Shown: positions 24,856-34,681, numbered from the stretch's first letter. The stretch is 64,000 nt of DNA from Cellulophaga tyrosinoxydans (GCF_900176415.1 NZ_FWXO01000003.1:62001-126000), one strand, 5' to 3'. Notes: generated from the sequence alone by a model not told the origin. Program-made: numbers and translations.

Positions 24856-25194
24856 ATGAAAAAAATAGAAGCAATCATTCGTAAGTCAAAATTTGATGAA
24901 GTTAAAAAAGCGCTTCATAAAATTGAAGTAAACTTTTTTAGTTACTGGGATGTAACTGGAGTTGGCAACGAAAAACAAGGTCAAATTTATCGTGGAATTT
25001 CCTATAGCACATCTGATATACAAAGAAGGTATTTAACCATAGTTGTTTCTGATGAGTTTTTAGAGCGTACTGTAAATACCATATTAGAAACAGCGAGCAC
25101 AGGCAATGTTGGAGATGGAAAAATATTTGTTTCTGAAGTTACTGAAGCCTATAGAATACGCACTAAAGAGAGTGGTAATGCTGGAATAAATTAA
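24856..25194 (+). CDS. glnB: PII nitrogen regulatory protein, copy 2
   Basis: 112 residues, 107 identical to copy 1 at 21819. All functional sites (T-loop YRGISY, GDGKIFV, RIRT) are kept. Two of the five changes are adjacent in the T-loop (HV to QI at 43-44), the part that contacts partners. Many synonymous codons differ, so the copies have diverged in DNA while the protein stayed nearly fixed. It has its own promoter and lies after the porin terminator. Confidence 0.94.
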   Translation: MKKIEAIIRKSKFDEVKKALHKIEVNFFSYWDVTGVGNEKQGQIYRGISYSTSDIQRRYLTIVVSDEFLERTVNTILETASTGNVGDGKIFVSEVTEAYRIRTKESGNAGIN

Positions 25195-25293
25195 ACAATT
25201 TTAATTAAGACAACATATTACACTACTTAACCTATACAATAGCGAAATCTACTAATTCTAAAAAATTAGATAGGCGTTTATCTTAGTTAAATT

Positions 25294-25938
25294 TTAGTGT
25301 TTTTTGAATGCCTTTACTCCTGCCCTAATAGCTACATCTAGTGTATTTATTTTAGGAACAATTGGGCACGAATATTTTTTATTATAGGCACAATAAGGAT
25401 TATAAGCTTTATTAAAATCCAGTAAGATAGTATCTCCTTCTGGGATGGTTAGATCTATATACCTACCTCCCGAATAACTTTCATTCCCATTGGTTTTATC
25501 TGAAAAAGGTAAAAACAAATAATCTCTATATTTTTCTTGCAACATTAATTCTTGATTTTGATATATTTCTAATTGATAATCTTTGCCTTTTATTTTAAAA
25601 TAAGCAATTCCATAAACTGCTTCTGTTGATTTACGACTAGTGGTGGTAGGCATATAAAACGGCAAGGCATCTGGCGTTCTAACAAATTTTGCAACAACTC
25701 TGAAGGTTGTGTCTGGTTTGAAAAAATCTAAACTTTTAAAATTTTTCCTGTCCTTATCATACAAAGGAGAAGTCTCTGGATCTTTATACTCTTTATTAAG
25801 CTCACGTTGAAATTCTAATATATCTTCTATTGCCTTAGACGCTACTTGCTCTAAATTATGCTCGGCTAAATCATGGTACTTTTTCTCTCCATTACAACCT
25901 AGCAATACCAATAGAAAAAATAAGTTTACTAATTTCAT
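25294..25938 (-). CDS. DUF1684 lipoprotein
   Basis: 214 residues from MKLVNLFFLLVLLGC at 25938 (an earlier Met would add 6 residues before the signal). The lipidated Cys is residue 15. The DUF1684 hallmarks are AYFKIKGKDYQLEIYQN, LFLPFSDKTNGNESYSGGRY and DFNKAYNPYCAYNKKYSCPI with a conserved Cys pair, then AGVKAF. Found widely in Bacteroidota and Actinobacteria; function unknown. Transcribed alone, divergent from the DJ-1-like gene. Confidence 0.88.
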   Translation of the reverse strand: MKLVNLFFLLVLLGCNGEKKYHDLAEHNLEQVASKAIEDILEFQRELNKEYKDPETSPLYDKDRKNFKSLDFFKPDTTFRVVAKFVRTPDALPFYMPTTTSRKSTEAVYGIAYFKIKGKDYQLEIYQNQELMLQEKYRDYLFLPFSDKTNGNESYSGGRYIDLTIPEGDTILLDFNKAYNPYCAYNKKYSCPIVPKINTLDVAIRAGVKAFKKH

Positions 25939-26107
25939 AGATATGATTTTAATCAAAAATACAATTTATTATATATTGTCTTACAAGTTTAAAGTGAATA
26001 TTGTACTCCTAATGAAATGCATACAGAAATAACAATTTTCAATTCTTAGCATAGTTTTGACGGTGATATTACTTTTGTTTGTACTTTCGAGGCAAATTAA
26101 CAAAGTC

Positions 26108-26833
26108 ATGAAATCTACCTTATTTTTAGTCATACTTTCATTAGGTATTTTCTCTTGCGAAAATTCCTATACTTCTAGCAACAAAAACAATGCTAAATTA
26201 AAAATTAAGCCAGACCGTTATAATGTGGCGTTTTTAATTATGGATGGTACTTATAATACAGAATTAACTGCTCCTTTTGATATTTTTCAGCATACACAAT
26301 ATCGTAAAAATATCAAGGCCATGAATGTATTCACCGTTGCCAATACACTTGATCCTATAACAACTTTTGAAGGTATCCGTATTTTGCCAGATTTTGATTA
26401 TACAAAAACCAATTTACCTGAAATTGATATATTAGTTATACCTAGTGCAGAACATCATATGGATAGTGATTTGGAAGATGTAGTGATGCTAAGTTTTGTT
26501 AAAAACGTTAATGAAAAAGCTTTGTACATGACCAGTCATTGCGATGGGGCTTTTGTTTTGGCAAAAGCAGGATTGCTAGACACCGTTGCTTCCACAACAT
26601 TTCCAAGTGATATTAAAAAATATGAAAAAATGTTCCCTCAATTAAATGTAAAGAAAAATTCATTTTTTGTACACGATGGAAAATACATTACCTCAGCTGG
26701 TGGAGCAAAAAGTTTTGACGCTGCTCTATACTTATGCGAATTGCTTTATGGGAAAGAAGTTGCTATAGATTTAGCTAAAGGCTTAGTGATTGATTGGGAT
26801 GCTGCAAAAACCCCACACTTTATTGCTCAATAA
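26108..26833 (+). CDS. DJ-1/PfpI superfamily lipoprotein
   Basis: 241 residues from MKSTLFLVILSLGIFSC (26108); 17 codons above carry no signal of their own. The lipobox puts Cys 17 at the mature end. The rest is a class I glutamine-amidotransferase-like fold of the AraC-N-terminal type (FLIMDGTYNTELTAPFDIFQH), with the nucleophile elbow MTSHCDGAFVLAKAGLL. Most relatives are cytoplasmic, so export as a lipoprotein is unusual. Substrate unknown. It overlaps the convergent gene by 14 nt. Confidence 0.82.
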   Translation: MKSTLFLVILSLGIFSCENSYTSSNKNNAKLKIKPDRYNVAFLIMDGTYNTELTAPFDIFQHTQYRKNIKAMNVFTVANTLDPITTFEGIRILPDFDYTKTNLPEIDILVIPSAEHHMDSDLEDVVMLSFVKNVNEKALYMTSHCDGAFVLAKAGLLDTVASTTFPSDIKKYEKMFPQLNVKKNSFFVHDGKYITSAGGAKSFDAALYLCELLYGKEVAIDLAKGLVIDWDAAKTPHFIAQ

Positions 26834-28238
26834 CCTCGTAGCGCGCGTCTTTTAAATATTTTTCAACCAATAAGTTAAACTCTGGAGTTATACGTAATAA
26901 GGCCGAATGTTCTATTTCGTATAATGCTTTCTTATCTTGATAGCCTGCTTTTAATAATTCTTCTAAATAAAATAGTGCAGTCCCATAATCCTCAACTTTA
27001 GCAGCATATGAGATTACGTTTATATAAGAAGCATATTCTTTAGGATTAGTTATAGTTTTAAGCATCCATAGGTAACTTATTCCTTCTTCATCTACTGTAG
27101 GTTCCGCGCCTAACTCCCTAATATTACTATCCACTAAATGATTGACAAAACCTGTTAAACGTTTGCCCATTTGAGCCTCTAAAGAATTTGCACTCAATGA
27201 ATATTTTTTTAGTTCTTGCATTTGGTAATTCCACCAACCTAAATTATTAAAATTATAGTTTAATACATCTTCATATAACGCATAATCATAATCCTCTCTT
27301 AGCAACATTTCTTTAAAAGAATAGCCAGATTCACTACGTTTTAAGGCTTTATAATTTTTATCTTTCTGCAGACTCTTTTGCCGAGCTTTGAGTGCATCTG
27401 TATCCACCAAAGATCTATAAATACTTAAAGATTCGGAGATTAAATTATTTGCTTTTATTAATTTATTTCTTGCGATTAAGCTTTCAATTAAGGCTAAAGT
27501 TGCTTTATAATTTTCAGCTATAAATGCTTCATCTTTTTGCACAACACCTTTAGCCATAGCTTCTAAAGTAAAGACTACAAGCGATTTTTCAATATATTCT
27601 AAAGAAGTAGGAGCGCTGCCATTTTCAAAAATGAATAATTCATTAGGAAAACGTAATGAATTCAACATCTTTTCATTCAATTGCATTTCGATTAAATTAT
27701 AATCATCAGCGCCAACAAGTCCAATGTAATGAAAGGAGTTTTTTGAATCTAAAACATCGGTATTCCCAATTGGTTCACCAACCGACACTACCCCTTTTAT
27801 GTTTTTAATGATCACAGGAAGAACAGATGCAAACTTGGCGCCTTCTGTAAAACCGGCAGTATACATACGTTGGCTATCTACAGGTAGAGTACTAAGCACA
27901 AAGTTCATCATTCTACTTGTAAGTAATACATTTTCTGAAATAGATAATGAATCATTTAGCTGATTAGGAGAGGCTATAATGTAATTTTGATTCTCTGCTG
28001 CTGCCGCAAACATTTGAATTGATTGTTTAGAATTCCCTTTCAAATCAAAAACAAATACGATTGGCCATTTTTGATCCAAATTGAAACTTTTTGGAAGAAA
28101 AAGCGCAAAATTCTCTCCATCTGTATCCGTAATTTCTATAGAATCTAAAACAACACCTTTTTTTAATGATATGTTTTGAGAAACTGCATTAATGGTTATA
28201 AAAGCAGTAATTAATAGACAAAATATTCTTTTTTTCAT
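26820..28238 (-). CDS. Exported alpha/beta-hydrolase-like protein with altered nucleophile
   Basis: 472 residues with signal peptide (1-20). The first half reads like an alpha/beta hydrolase: KWPIVFVFDLKGNSKQSI, NYIIASPNQ, and an elbow MYTAGFTEGAKFA where GFTEG replaces the usual GxSxG, so Thr stands at the nucleophile position. The second half (about 225-472) is helical and looks like TPR-type packing (LEELLKAGYQDKKALYEIEHSALL). It may be inactive as an esterase. Function unknown. Confidence 0.65.
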   Translation of the reverse strand: MKKRIFCLLITAFITINAVSQNISLKKGVVLDSIEITDTDGENFALFLPKSFNLDQKWPIVFVFDLKGNSKQSIQMFAAAAENQNYIIASPNQLNDSLSISENVLLTSRMMNFVLSTLPVDSQRMYTAGFTEGAKFASVLPVIIKNIKGVVSVGEPIGNTDVLDSKNSFHYIGLVGADDYNLIEMQLNEKMLNSLRFPNELFIFENGSAPTSLEYIEKSLVVFTLEAMAKGVVQKDEAFIAENYKATLALIESLIARNKLIKANNLISESLSIYRSLVDTDALKARQKSLQKDKNYKALKRSESGYSFKEMLLREDYDYALYEDVLNYNFNNLGWWNYQMQELKKYSLSANSLEAQMGKRLTGFVNHLVDSNIRELGAEPTVDEEGISYLWMLKTITNPKEYASYINVISYAAKVEDYGTALFYLEELLKAGYQDKKALYEIEHSALLRITPEFNLLVEKYLKDARYEVIEQ

Positions 28239-28315
28239 ATAGTAAAAGGTATCAAAAACCTAGCCAAATTTTTATTTAAATCTACAAAATAAACAAGTGT
28301 TCTTGTGCTTATTTA

Positions 28316-28774
28316 TTAAATTTCCTTAGTCTTTTTTCCTATTGGAGCATCAGAAATAACCTCAGACAAAATTATATGTGTTCTAGTTTCGCCATACTGA
28401 ATTAGTTTATCGATGAATTTTTCTAAATGAAATTGGTCTTTCAAAACCACCTCCATTATAATATTTTCATTACCTGTTATGCGATAACAATTAATTACCT
28501 CTTCAAAAGTTTTGACAGTTTCTAAAAATGGCTTTAATTTTCCCATAAAAGCACGTAAAGTAATTATTGCTTTTAATTGATAACCAGTTTGGGTATGAGA
28601 CACTACTGCCTTGTATCCATTAATAATCCCAAGGTCTTCCATTTTTTTAATTCTCTCTGCAACAGCAGGAGGCGTTAAACCCACTTTTCTTCCAATATTT
28701 GCAAAGGATTCTCTGGCGTTTTTTTGGAGACTCTTTAAGATTCCCCAATTCAATTCATCTATCTTTTGATTCAA
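28316..28774 (-). CDS. Lrp/AsnC family transcriptional regulator
   Basis: 152 residues. The N-terminal winged helix-turn-helix contains NIGRKVGLTPPAVAERIKKM (about 27-46), the LrpA signature. The C-terminal RAM/AsnC ligand domain (about 70-145) has VINCYRITGNENIIMEVVLKD. It should bind an amino acid and act as an octamer. It is single and divergent from the small four-helix gene, which may be its target. Confidence 0.92.
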   Translation of the reverse strand: MNQKIDELNWGILKSLQKNARESFANIGRKVGLTPPAVAERIKKMEDLGIINGYKAVVSHTQTGYQLKAIITLRAFMGKLKPFLETVKTFEEVINCYRITGNENIIMEVVLKDQFHLEKFIDKLIQYGETRTHIILSEVISDAPIGKKTKEI

Positions 28775-28884
28775 AGGTTTTTGATTTAAATAATTTATAA
28801 TCTAAAGCTAATTTAGTAAAATACCATGTATTAATAAGATAATATTTCCAATCTCGTTGTAATTTTATAAAAAATTGCTCGAAA

Positions 28885-29271
28885 ATGCCCTACAGAAATT
28901 TAAGTACACTTCCAGTATACAGGAAAGCTTTAGACTTATGCCATATAAGTAGAGAGATTGCTACTTATGTGAGCTATAATAAAGATTTATTGCATTTATA
29001 CAAATCAGAAAGTCTAAGAGATATTATTGCTGATGCCATATTGACTGATGCTATTTTAATTCCTCAAAAAATAGAGTTAGCTGAACGTTGCGAATCTCCT
29101 AGTTTAAGAATTTCGACTATAAACCATATTAACACCATGACCAAAAACATACTTTCTTATTGCATGGGACTTGAGAAAGATGGTGTAAAAGAAAAAGAAT
29201 ATTTAAATCTTCTAAGAGAAGAACTAAAAATATTCAAAAAGACTTATAAAATTTGGAAACGCTCTTTGTAA
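28885..29271 (+). CDS. Four-helix-bundle-like protein (Avd/23S IVS type), tentative
   Basis: 128 residues with the pattern of four amphipathic helices. The start PYRNLSTLPVYRKALDLCHISREIA resembles the short four-helix proteins related to the Avd protein of diversity-generating retroelements and the 23S intervening-sequence ORFs, but the match is by eye. No retroelement or variable repeat is nearby. A terminator stem overlaps its last codons. Confidence 0.6.
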   Translation: MPYRNLSTLPVYRKALDLCHISREIATYVSYNKDLLHLYKSESLRDIIADAILTDAILIPQKIELAERCESPSLRISTINHINTMTKNILSYCMGLEKDGVKEKEYLNLLREELKIFKKTYKIWKRSL

Positions 29272-29282
29272 CAAGAGCGTTT
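29257..29282 (+). terminator. Terminator overlapping the 3' end of the four-helix gene
   Basis: AAACGCTCTT (29257-29266) pairs with AAGAGCGTTT (29273-29282), followed by a T run. The left arm lies inside the coding sequence and the stop codon (29269-29271) is in the loop. Confidence 0.9.
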
Positions 29283-29289
29283 TTTTTTA

Positions 29290-32200
29290 CTACATATTTC
29301 TACGGTATTGTCCGCCTACTTTAAACAAAGCATTGGTAATTTGGCCTAATGAACTAACCTTTGTTATTTCCATTAATTTTTCAAACAAGTTTTCATTTTG
29401 CATAGCCGCTTTCTGAATTTTAGCAAGTGCTTTAGCAGATTTATCAAAATTTAATTCTTTTAAATTTTCTAAGGTTTCAATCTGTGCCTTTTTCTCCTCA
29501 TCGGTAGCTCTAATTACTTCCATTGGCAACACCGTTGGGGAACCTTTAGAACTTAAAAAAGTATTTACCCCAATTATTGGGAATTCTCCTGTGTGCTTTA
29601 ATGTTTCATAATACAAGCTTTCTTCCTGAATTTTAGAACGTTGATACATAGTTTCCATAGCACCTAAAACACCACCTCTTTCTGTGATTCTATCAAACTC
29701 TAATAATACTGCTTCTTCTACCAAATCGGTCAATTCTTCTATAATAAATGAACCTTGCAATGGATTTTCGTTTTTAGCTAATCCTAATTCTTTATTAATT
29801 ATAAGTTGAATCGCCATTGCTCTACGAACGGATTCCTCTGTTGGTGTTGTAATTGCTTCATCATAAGCATTGGTATGCAATGAATTACAGTTGTCATAAA
29901 TAGCATATAAAGCTTGTAACGTAGTTCGTATATCATTAAAATCTATTTCTTGAGCATGCAAACTACGCCCTGAAGTTTGAATATGATATTTAAGCATTTG
30001 CGCTCGTGGCCCCGCACCATATTTATTTTTCATGGCTTTTGCCCATATTTTTCGAGCAACACGACCTATAACTGCATATTCAGGATCAATACCGTTAGAA
30101 AAGAAAAATGATAAATTAGGCCCAAAAGCATTGATATCCATTCCCCTACTCAAATAATACTCTACATAAGTAAAGCCATTGGATAAGGTAAACGCTAATT
30201 GTGTGATAGGATTTGCACCTGCCTCCGCTATATGATAACCTGAAATTGAAACGGAATAAAAATTTCTAACCTGATTTTGGATAAAATATTCTTGCACATC
30301 TCCCATTAATCTAAGTGCAAATTCAGTAGAAAATATACAAGTGTTTTGTGCTTGATCTTCTTTTAAAATATCTGCCTGTACTGTTCCTCTTACTTCATGT
30401 AATGTTTTTGTTTTAATGGTGTTGTAAACATCTATTGGTAATACTTGATCTCCTGTAACACCCAAGAGCATTAAACCCAAGCCATTATTACCTTCAGGCA
30501 GCTCGCCTTTATAAGTAGGTCTTTTTTCTTCTTTACCTTTATAAATGGCAGCTATTTTATTGTCAATCTCTTTTTCTAAGCCATTTTCTTTGATATATTT
30601 CTCACAATTTTGATCTATTGCCGCATTTAAGAAAAACCCTAAGACCATAGGTGCTGGTCCATTAATTGTCATGCTTACCGAAGTCATTGCATTGGTCAAA
30701 TCAAAACCAGAATATAGTTTTTTAGCATCATCTAAACAACAAACAGAAACTCCTGCATTACCTATTTTACCATAAATATCTGGACGAATATCTGGGTCAT
30801 TACCATATAATGTAACCGAATCGAAAGCGGTGGATAATCGTTTTGCCGGCAAACCTAAACTTACATAATGAAAACGACGATTGGTTCGTTCTGGTCCTCC
30901 TTCACCTGCAAACATTCTAGTTGGATCTTCTCCTGTTCTTTTAAACGGATACAAACCTGCAGTATAAGGGAATTCCCCTGGTACATTCTCTTGAATCATC
31001 CAACCTAATAAATCTCCCCAAGCCTTATATTTAGGCAAAGCAACTTTAGGTATTTGTGTGTGTGAAAGTGATTCGGTATGTGTATCTAATTTTAATTCTT
31101 TATCACGCACCTTAAAAGTATAAACTGGATCTTTATAGGTTTTTACTTTTGCTTCCCAATTAAGTATGGACTCCCAATGGTACGGATCTAAATCTAATTT
31201 AACACGATCGAATTCCTTAATTAATAAAGACAAAAACTCTTTGTTTTCATTAGTAACTGGCACTTTTGCAATTTCGTCTTCATCTAAACCATTTTTAGAT
31301 AAATACATTTGCTCTGAGGCATCTCCTTTAATATTCAATAGTGATAAAATAGCTTGAAAAATACCATAAAGTCGTTGTGCCACATCTACCTGCCCAATAC
31401 CATTTTTATCATAATTTCTATTACTCTCAGCAATCTCAGACAAATAACGGGTGCGTGCAGGCGGAATCACAAAAGAATGCTCCCCATCTTCGGTCATGAA
31501 ATCAAAACTAGAATGCAATGCTGCACCTGCTTTTTCTACTAATTTTTGCATGACCACTTTATACAATCTGTTGGTACCAGGATCATTAAACTGACTCGCC
31601 ATTGTTCCGAAAATAGGCAAGTCATCTTGATGCGTATCCCAAAGGTTGTGATTGCGCATATACTGCTTTTTTACATCGCGCAAAGCATCAAGTGACCCTC
31701 TTTTATCAAATTTATTAATGGCTACAACATCAGCAAAATCGAGCATATCTATTTTCTCTAATTGTGTTGCGGCTCCAAACTCTGGCGTCATCACATATAA
31801 AGAAACATTGGAATGTTGAATAATTTCAGTATCGGATTGCCCGATACCAGAGGTTTCTAAGATGATTAAGTCAAACTCAGCAGCTTTCAATACTTGAACA
31901 GCTTCTTCTACATATTTAGATAACGCTAAATTAGATTGCCTAGTTGCCAGAGAACGCATATAAACCCGATCATTATTAATGGCATTCATCCGAATACGAT
32001 CCCCGAGTAAAGCACCTCCAGTTTTTCTTTTAGACGGGTCAACCGACACTAAACCAATTCTTTTTTCAGGAAAATCGGTTAAAAAACGACGTACCAATTC
32101 ATCTACCAAACTAGATTTACCAGAACCACCCGTACCTGTAATTCCTAATACAGGAATGGTGTCTGGCACTTTTACACCATTAAATTGCACCTTAAATTCT

Positions 32201-32751
32201 TCAGGTCTGTTTTCGGCTAAAGAAATTAATCTAGCTATGGTATTAATATCTTTTGACTTTAAAGCTTCTGTTACAGAGACCTTATTTGGTAATTTCAATG
32301 CTGGAACTGGAAAATCGCTTTGCATTACCAAATCGTTAATCATGCCCTGCAACCCCATTCTTCTGCCATCATCAGGAGAATAAATCCTTGCAATTCCGTA
32401 ATCCATTAAGGTCTTAATTTCTTCAGGAAGAATCACTCCTCCACCTCCACCAAATATTTTGATATGCTCCGCGCCTCTTTCCTTTAGCAGATCGTACATA
32501 TATCTAAAATACTCATTATGCCCACCTTGATAAGAGGTTAAAGCAATAGCGTTTACATCTTCTTGAATAGCACAATCCACCATTTCTTGAACACTGCGAT
32601 CATGCCCTAAATGAATAACTTCAACGCCTGTGGCCTGAATAATTCTACGCATAATGTTTATAGCAGAATCATGTCCATCAAAAAGTGAAGCAGCAGTAAC
32701 AATTCGTATTTTATGTTTCGGGGAATATGGTGTAATTTGTTCCATTAGCAA
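29290..32751 (-). CDS. icmF: Fused isobutyryl-CoA mutase (IcmF), B12-dependent
   Basis: 1153 residues in the order that defines IcmF. An N-terminal cobalamin-binding domain (about 10-140) has [15 protein letters not shown] with the axial His and the GGGGGVI block. A MeaI-like P-loop GTPase follows (about 195-420; Walker [14 protein letters not shown], and NKFD). The mutase large domain spans about 555-1150, with [28 protein letters not shown]. It interconverts isobutyryl-CoA and n-butyryl-CoA (also isovaleryl/pivalyl-CoA in some), with built-in reactivation. MLMEQ offers two starts, 6 nt apart. Transcribed alone. Confidence 0.95.
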   Translation of the reverse strand: MLMEQITPYSPKHKIRIVTAASLFDGHDSAINIMRRIIQATGVEVIHLGHDRSVQEMVDCAIQEDVNAIALTSYQGGHNEYFRYMYDLLKERGAEHIKIFGGGGGVILPEEIKTLMDYGIARIYSPDDGRRMGLQGMINDLVMQSDFPVPALKLPNKVSVTEALKSKDINTIARLISLAENRPEEFKVQFNGVKVPDTIPVLGITGTGGSGKSSLVDELVRRFLTDFPEKRIGLVSVDPSKRKTGGALLGDRIRMNAINNDRVYMRSLATRQSNLALSKYVEEAVQVLKAAEFDLIILETSGIGQSDTEIIQHSNVSLYVMTPEFGAATQLEKIDMLDFADVVAINKFDKRGSLDALRDVKKQYMRNHNLWDTHQDDLPIFGTMASQFNDPGTNRLYKVVMQKLVEKAGAALHSSFDFMTEDGEHSFVIPPARTRYLSEIAESNRNYDKNGIGQVDVAQRLYGIFQAILSLLNIKGDASEQMYLSKNGLDEDEIAKVPVTNENKEFLSLLIKEFDRVKLDLDPYHWESILNWEAKVKTYKDPVYTFKVRDKELKLDTHTESLSHTQIPKVALPKYKAWGDLLGWMIQENVPGEFPYTAGLYPFKRTGEDPTRMFAGEGGPERTNRRFHYVSLGLPAKRLSTAFDSVTLYGNDPDIRPDIYGKIGNAGVSVCCLDDAKKLYSGFDLTNAMTSVSMTINGPAPMVLGFFLNAAIDQNCEKYIKENGLEKEIDNKIAAIYKGKEEKRPTYKGELPEGNNGLGLMLLGVTGDQVLPIDVYNTIKTKTLHEVRGTVQADILKEDQAQNTCIFSTEFALRLMGDVQEYFIQNQVRNFYSVSISGYHIAEAGANPITQLAFTLSNGFTYVEYYLSRGMDINAFGPNLSFFFSNGIDPEYAVIGRVARKIWAKAMKNKYGAGPRAQMLKYHIQTSGRSLHAQEIDFNDIRTTLQALYAIYDNCNSLHTNAYDEAITTPTEESVRRAMAIQLIINKELGLAKNENPLQGSFIIEELTDLVEEAVLLEFDRITERGGVLGAMETMYQRSKIQEESLYYETLKHTGEFPIIGVNTFLSSKGSPTVLPMEVIRATDEEKKAQIETLENLKELNFDKSAKALAKIQKAAMQNENLFEKLMEITKVSSLGQITNALFKVGGQYRRNM

Positions 32752-32886
32752 TAAAAGGTGTTTTTAACCCCTGCAATTTACGAAAAACGCAAATATTATC
32801 TACTACTATTTGCAATATTGTAAAAATACCTATTCATTAGGTGCTATTCTTTTCAATATCATAATTTTACTGCTTAAATATTACTT

Positions 32887-33738
32887 GTGAAAACTACAAT
32901 TTTAATACATTGCCCAGATAAATCCGGCATAATCTATACAGTAACAGGCTTTATTCATGCACAAGGTGGAAACATTATATATTTAGATCAGCATGTAGAT
33001 AAAGCCACAGGTGAGCTTTTTATGAGAATAGAGAGTGAATTTTCAGAGGATCAATTAAGCCTATCTGCTTTTAAGAATAAATTTGATAGTGAATTAACTG
33101 ACACGTACAAAATCAAGTGGAGCATTCATTCTGATGAAATAAAACCAAGAATGGGTTTATTTGTGTCTAAATACAATCATTGTTTATACGATTTACTTAG
33201 TAGATTTAACTCAGGTGAATTGGCTGTAGATATACCTTTTATAATAAGCAATCATACCGATTTAGAATTTGTTGCCAAACAATTTGATATTCCTTATTAC
33301 TATATACCAGTTACAAAGGATACAAAAGCAGAAGCTGAAAATAAGCAATTAGAATTGTTAGAAAAATACGAAATAGACTTTGTTGTTCTTGCAAGATATA
33401 TGCAAATAGTAACTAGTAAAATAATAGATCGTTATCCAAACAAAATAATCAATATTCACCATTCATTTTTACCAGCCTTTGCAGGTGCCAAACCATATCA
33501 CGCCGCATTTAAAAGAGGTGTTAAAATTATTGGAGCTACAGGCCATTATGTTACCGAAGAATTAGATGCTGGTCCAATAATTGAACAGGATACAACAACA
33601 GTTTCTCACACCCACACCATTGAAGACTTTATAGCTAAAGGTCGCGATTTGGAAAAAATAGTACTATCAAGAGCTGTCAAATTGCATATACAACGAAAAA
33701 CTATGGTTTATAATAATAAAACAGTTATTTTCTCTTAA
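32887..33738 (+). CDS. purU: Formyltetrahydrofolate deformylase PurU
   Basis: 283 residues; the start is GTG at 32887 and the N-terminal KTTILIHCPDKSGIIYTVTGF is the usual one, so the non-ATG start is real. An ACT domain (1-85) precedes the formyl-transferase fold. The catalytic set is visible as IINIHHSFLPAFAGAKPYHAAF (Asn/His) and ATGHYVTEELDAGPIIEQD (Asp). It releases formate from 10-formyl-THF, balancing one-carbon pools. Monocistronic. Confidence 0.94.
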   Translation: MKTTILIHCPDKSGIIYTVTGFIHAQGGNIIYLDQHVDKATGELFMRIESEFSEDQLSLSAFKNKFDSELTDTYKIKWSIHSDEIKPRMGLFVSKYNHCLYDLLSRFNSGELAVDIPFIISNHTDLEFVAKQFDIPYYYIPVTKDTKAEAENKQLELLEKYEIDFVVLARYMQIVTSKIIDRYPNKIINIHHSFLPAFAGAKPYHAAFKRGVKIIGATGHYVTEELDAGPIIEQDTTTVSHTHTIEDFIAKGRDLEKIVLSRAVKLHIQRKTMVYNNKTVIFS

Positions 33739-33775
33739 ATTCCAGTAATACAATCGAATTAAAATACATTTTTAA

Positions 33776-34483
33776 ATGAAAAATAAAATTTTAACATTTA
33801 GTCTTTGCCTTTTCTTTTTTAGTTGTAACGAATTACAACAAGTAGTAAATCAACTACCACAAGGAGGCGTTATTGGAAACGATCAAATAGCAAGTGGTTT
33901 GCGAGAAGCTCTAAATTTTGGCATAGAAAAACAAGTGACTAAATTAACGCAGACAGATGGTTTCTTTAAAAATGAAATGGTAAAAATACTATTGCCTGAA
34001 GAATTACAAAAAGTAGATAACACTTTACGTAAAATGGGGTTAAGCAACTTAGCTGATGAAGGACTAAAAGTTTTAAACCGTGCAGCAGAAGATGCAGTAC
34101 AAGAAGCTACACCAATTTTTGTAAATGCAGTCAAGGGAATTACGTTTAATGATGCCAAACAAATTTTGCTTGGTAGTGACGATGCTGCAACAAATTATTT
34201 AAAATCTACAACTGAAACACAATTGTATGCGTCTTTTAATCCAGTTATAAAAAATTCATTTGAAAAAGTTGGCGCTGATCAAGTATGGAATAATTTAATA
34301 ACCAAGTATAATGATATTCCATTTGTAACTAAGGTCAATCCTGATTTAACAGATTATGTTACACAACAAGCTTTGAAAGGTGTATACACCATGATATCTG
34401 TAGAAGAAAAGGAAATTAGAACTAAAACAGCCTCAAGAACCACAGCGTTATTACAAAAAGTTTTTGCCCTACAAGACAAGTAA
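33776..34483 (+). CDS. DUF4197 lipoprotein
   Basis: 235 residues with a lipoprotein signal (CLFFFSC, Cys 17). The mature part is helical with the DUF4197 pattern: IASGLREALNFGIEKQV, a block ending in KILLPEELQKVDNTLRKMG, and NAVKGITFNDAKQILLGSDDAATNYL. Common in Bacteroidota and Proteobacteria; function unknown. It begins 37 nt after purU and could be co-transcribed. Confidence 0.88.
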   Translation: MKNKILTFSLCLFFFSCNELQQVVNQLPQGGVIGNDQIASGLREALNFGIEKQVTKLTQTDGFFKNEMVKILLPEELQKVDNTLRKMGLSNLADEGLKVLNRAAEDAVQEATPIFVNAVKGITFNDAKQILLGSDDAATNYLKSTTETQLYASFNPVIKNSFEKVGADQVWNNLITKYNDIPFVTKVNPDLTDYVTQQALKGVYTMISVEEKEIRTKTASRTTALLQKVFALQDK

Positions 34484-34601
34484 CTTGTTTAAAATAAAAC
34501 CATTAAGACACAATAACTTAAAAAAAGACTCGTTATATAGCTATACAGTATTATTAACAATTAGCTAAGGTTAGCTTAACCTATTGGAGTTAATTTGATA
34601 C

Positions 34602-34609
34602 TACTTTTG
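34602..34609 (+). promoter_or_regulatory. -7 box of the putative small RNA, copy 1
   Basis: TACTTTTG matches TAnnTTTG and lies 45 nt before the terminator stem at 34654. A start of transcription near 34615 is inferred. Confidence 0.5.
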
Positions 34610-34614
34610 AAAAA

Positions 34615-34681
34615 TAATATTTGAGTTAAGTAATTTTTTGAGTTAGTTAGTCTAAAACCGGTGGGAGCACCGGTTTTTTTT
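34615..34681 (+). ncRNA. Putative small RNA or attenuator, copy 1
   Basis: A 44-nt block (34637-34680) is identical to 42141-42184. It contains TTTGAGTTAGTTAGTCT followed by a perfect terminator: AAAACCGGTG (34654-34663), loop GGAG, CACCGGTTTT (34668-34677) and T8. The flank is also similar, with a second TTGAGTTA at 34621. A promoter box lies at 34602, so a transcript of about 65 nt ending at the terminator is likely. The segment 34636-34649 is complementary over 14 nt to 36431-36444 just before the first susC. The 5' end is inferred. It could instead be an attenuated leader of the AraC-type gene 130 nt downstream. Confidence 0.6.

Noticed and set aside
28885-29271. Accessory protein of a diversity-generating retroelement
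   Set aside because: The four-helix pattern is similar, but no reverse transcriptase, template repeat or variable repeat is present in the window.
31979-32383. A 134-codon plus-strand frame inside icmF
   Set aside because: Antisense of the GTPase domain codons; no start signal or homology.
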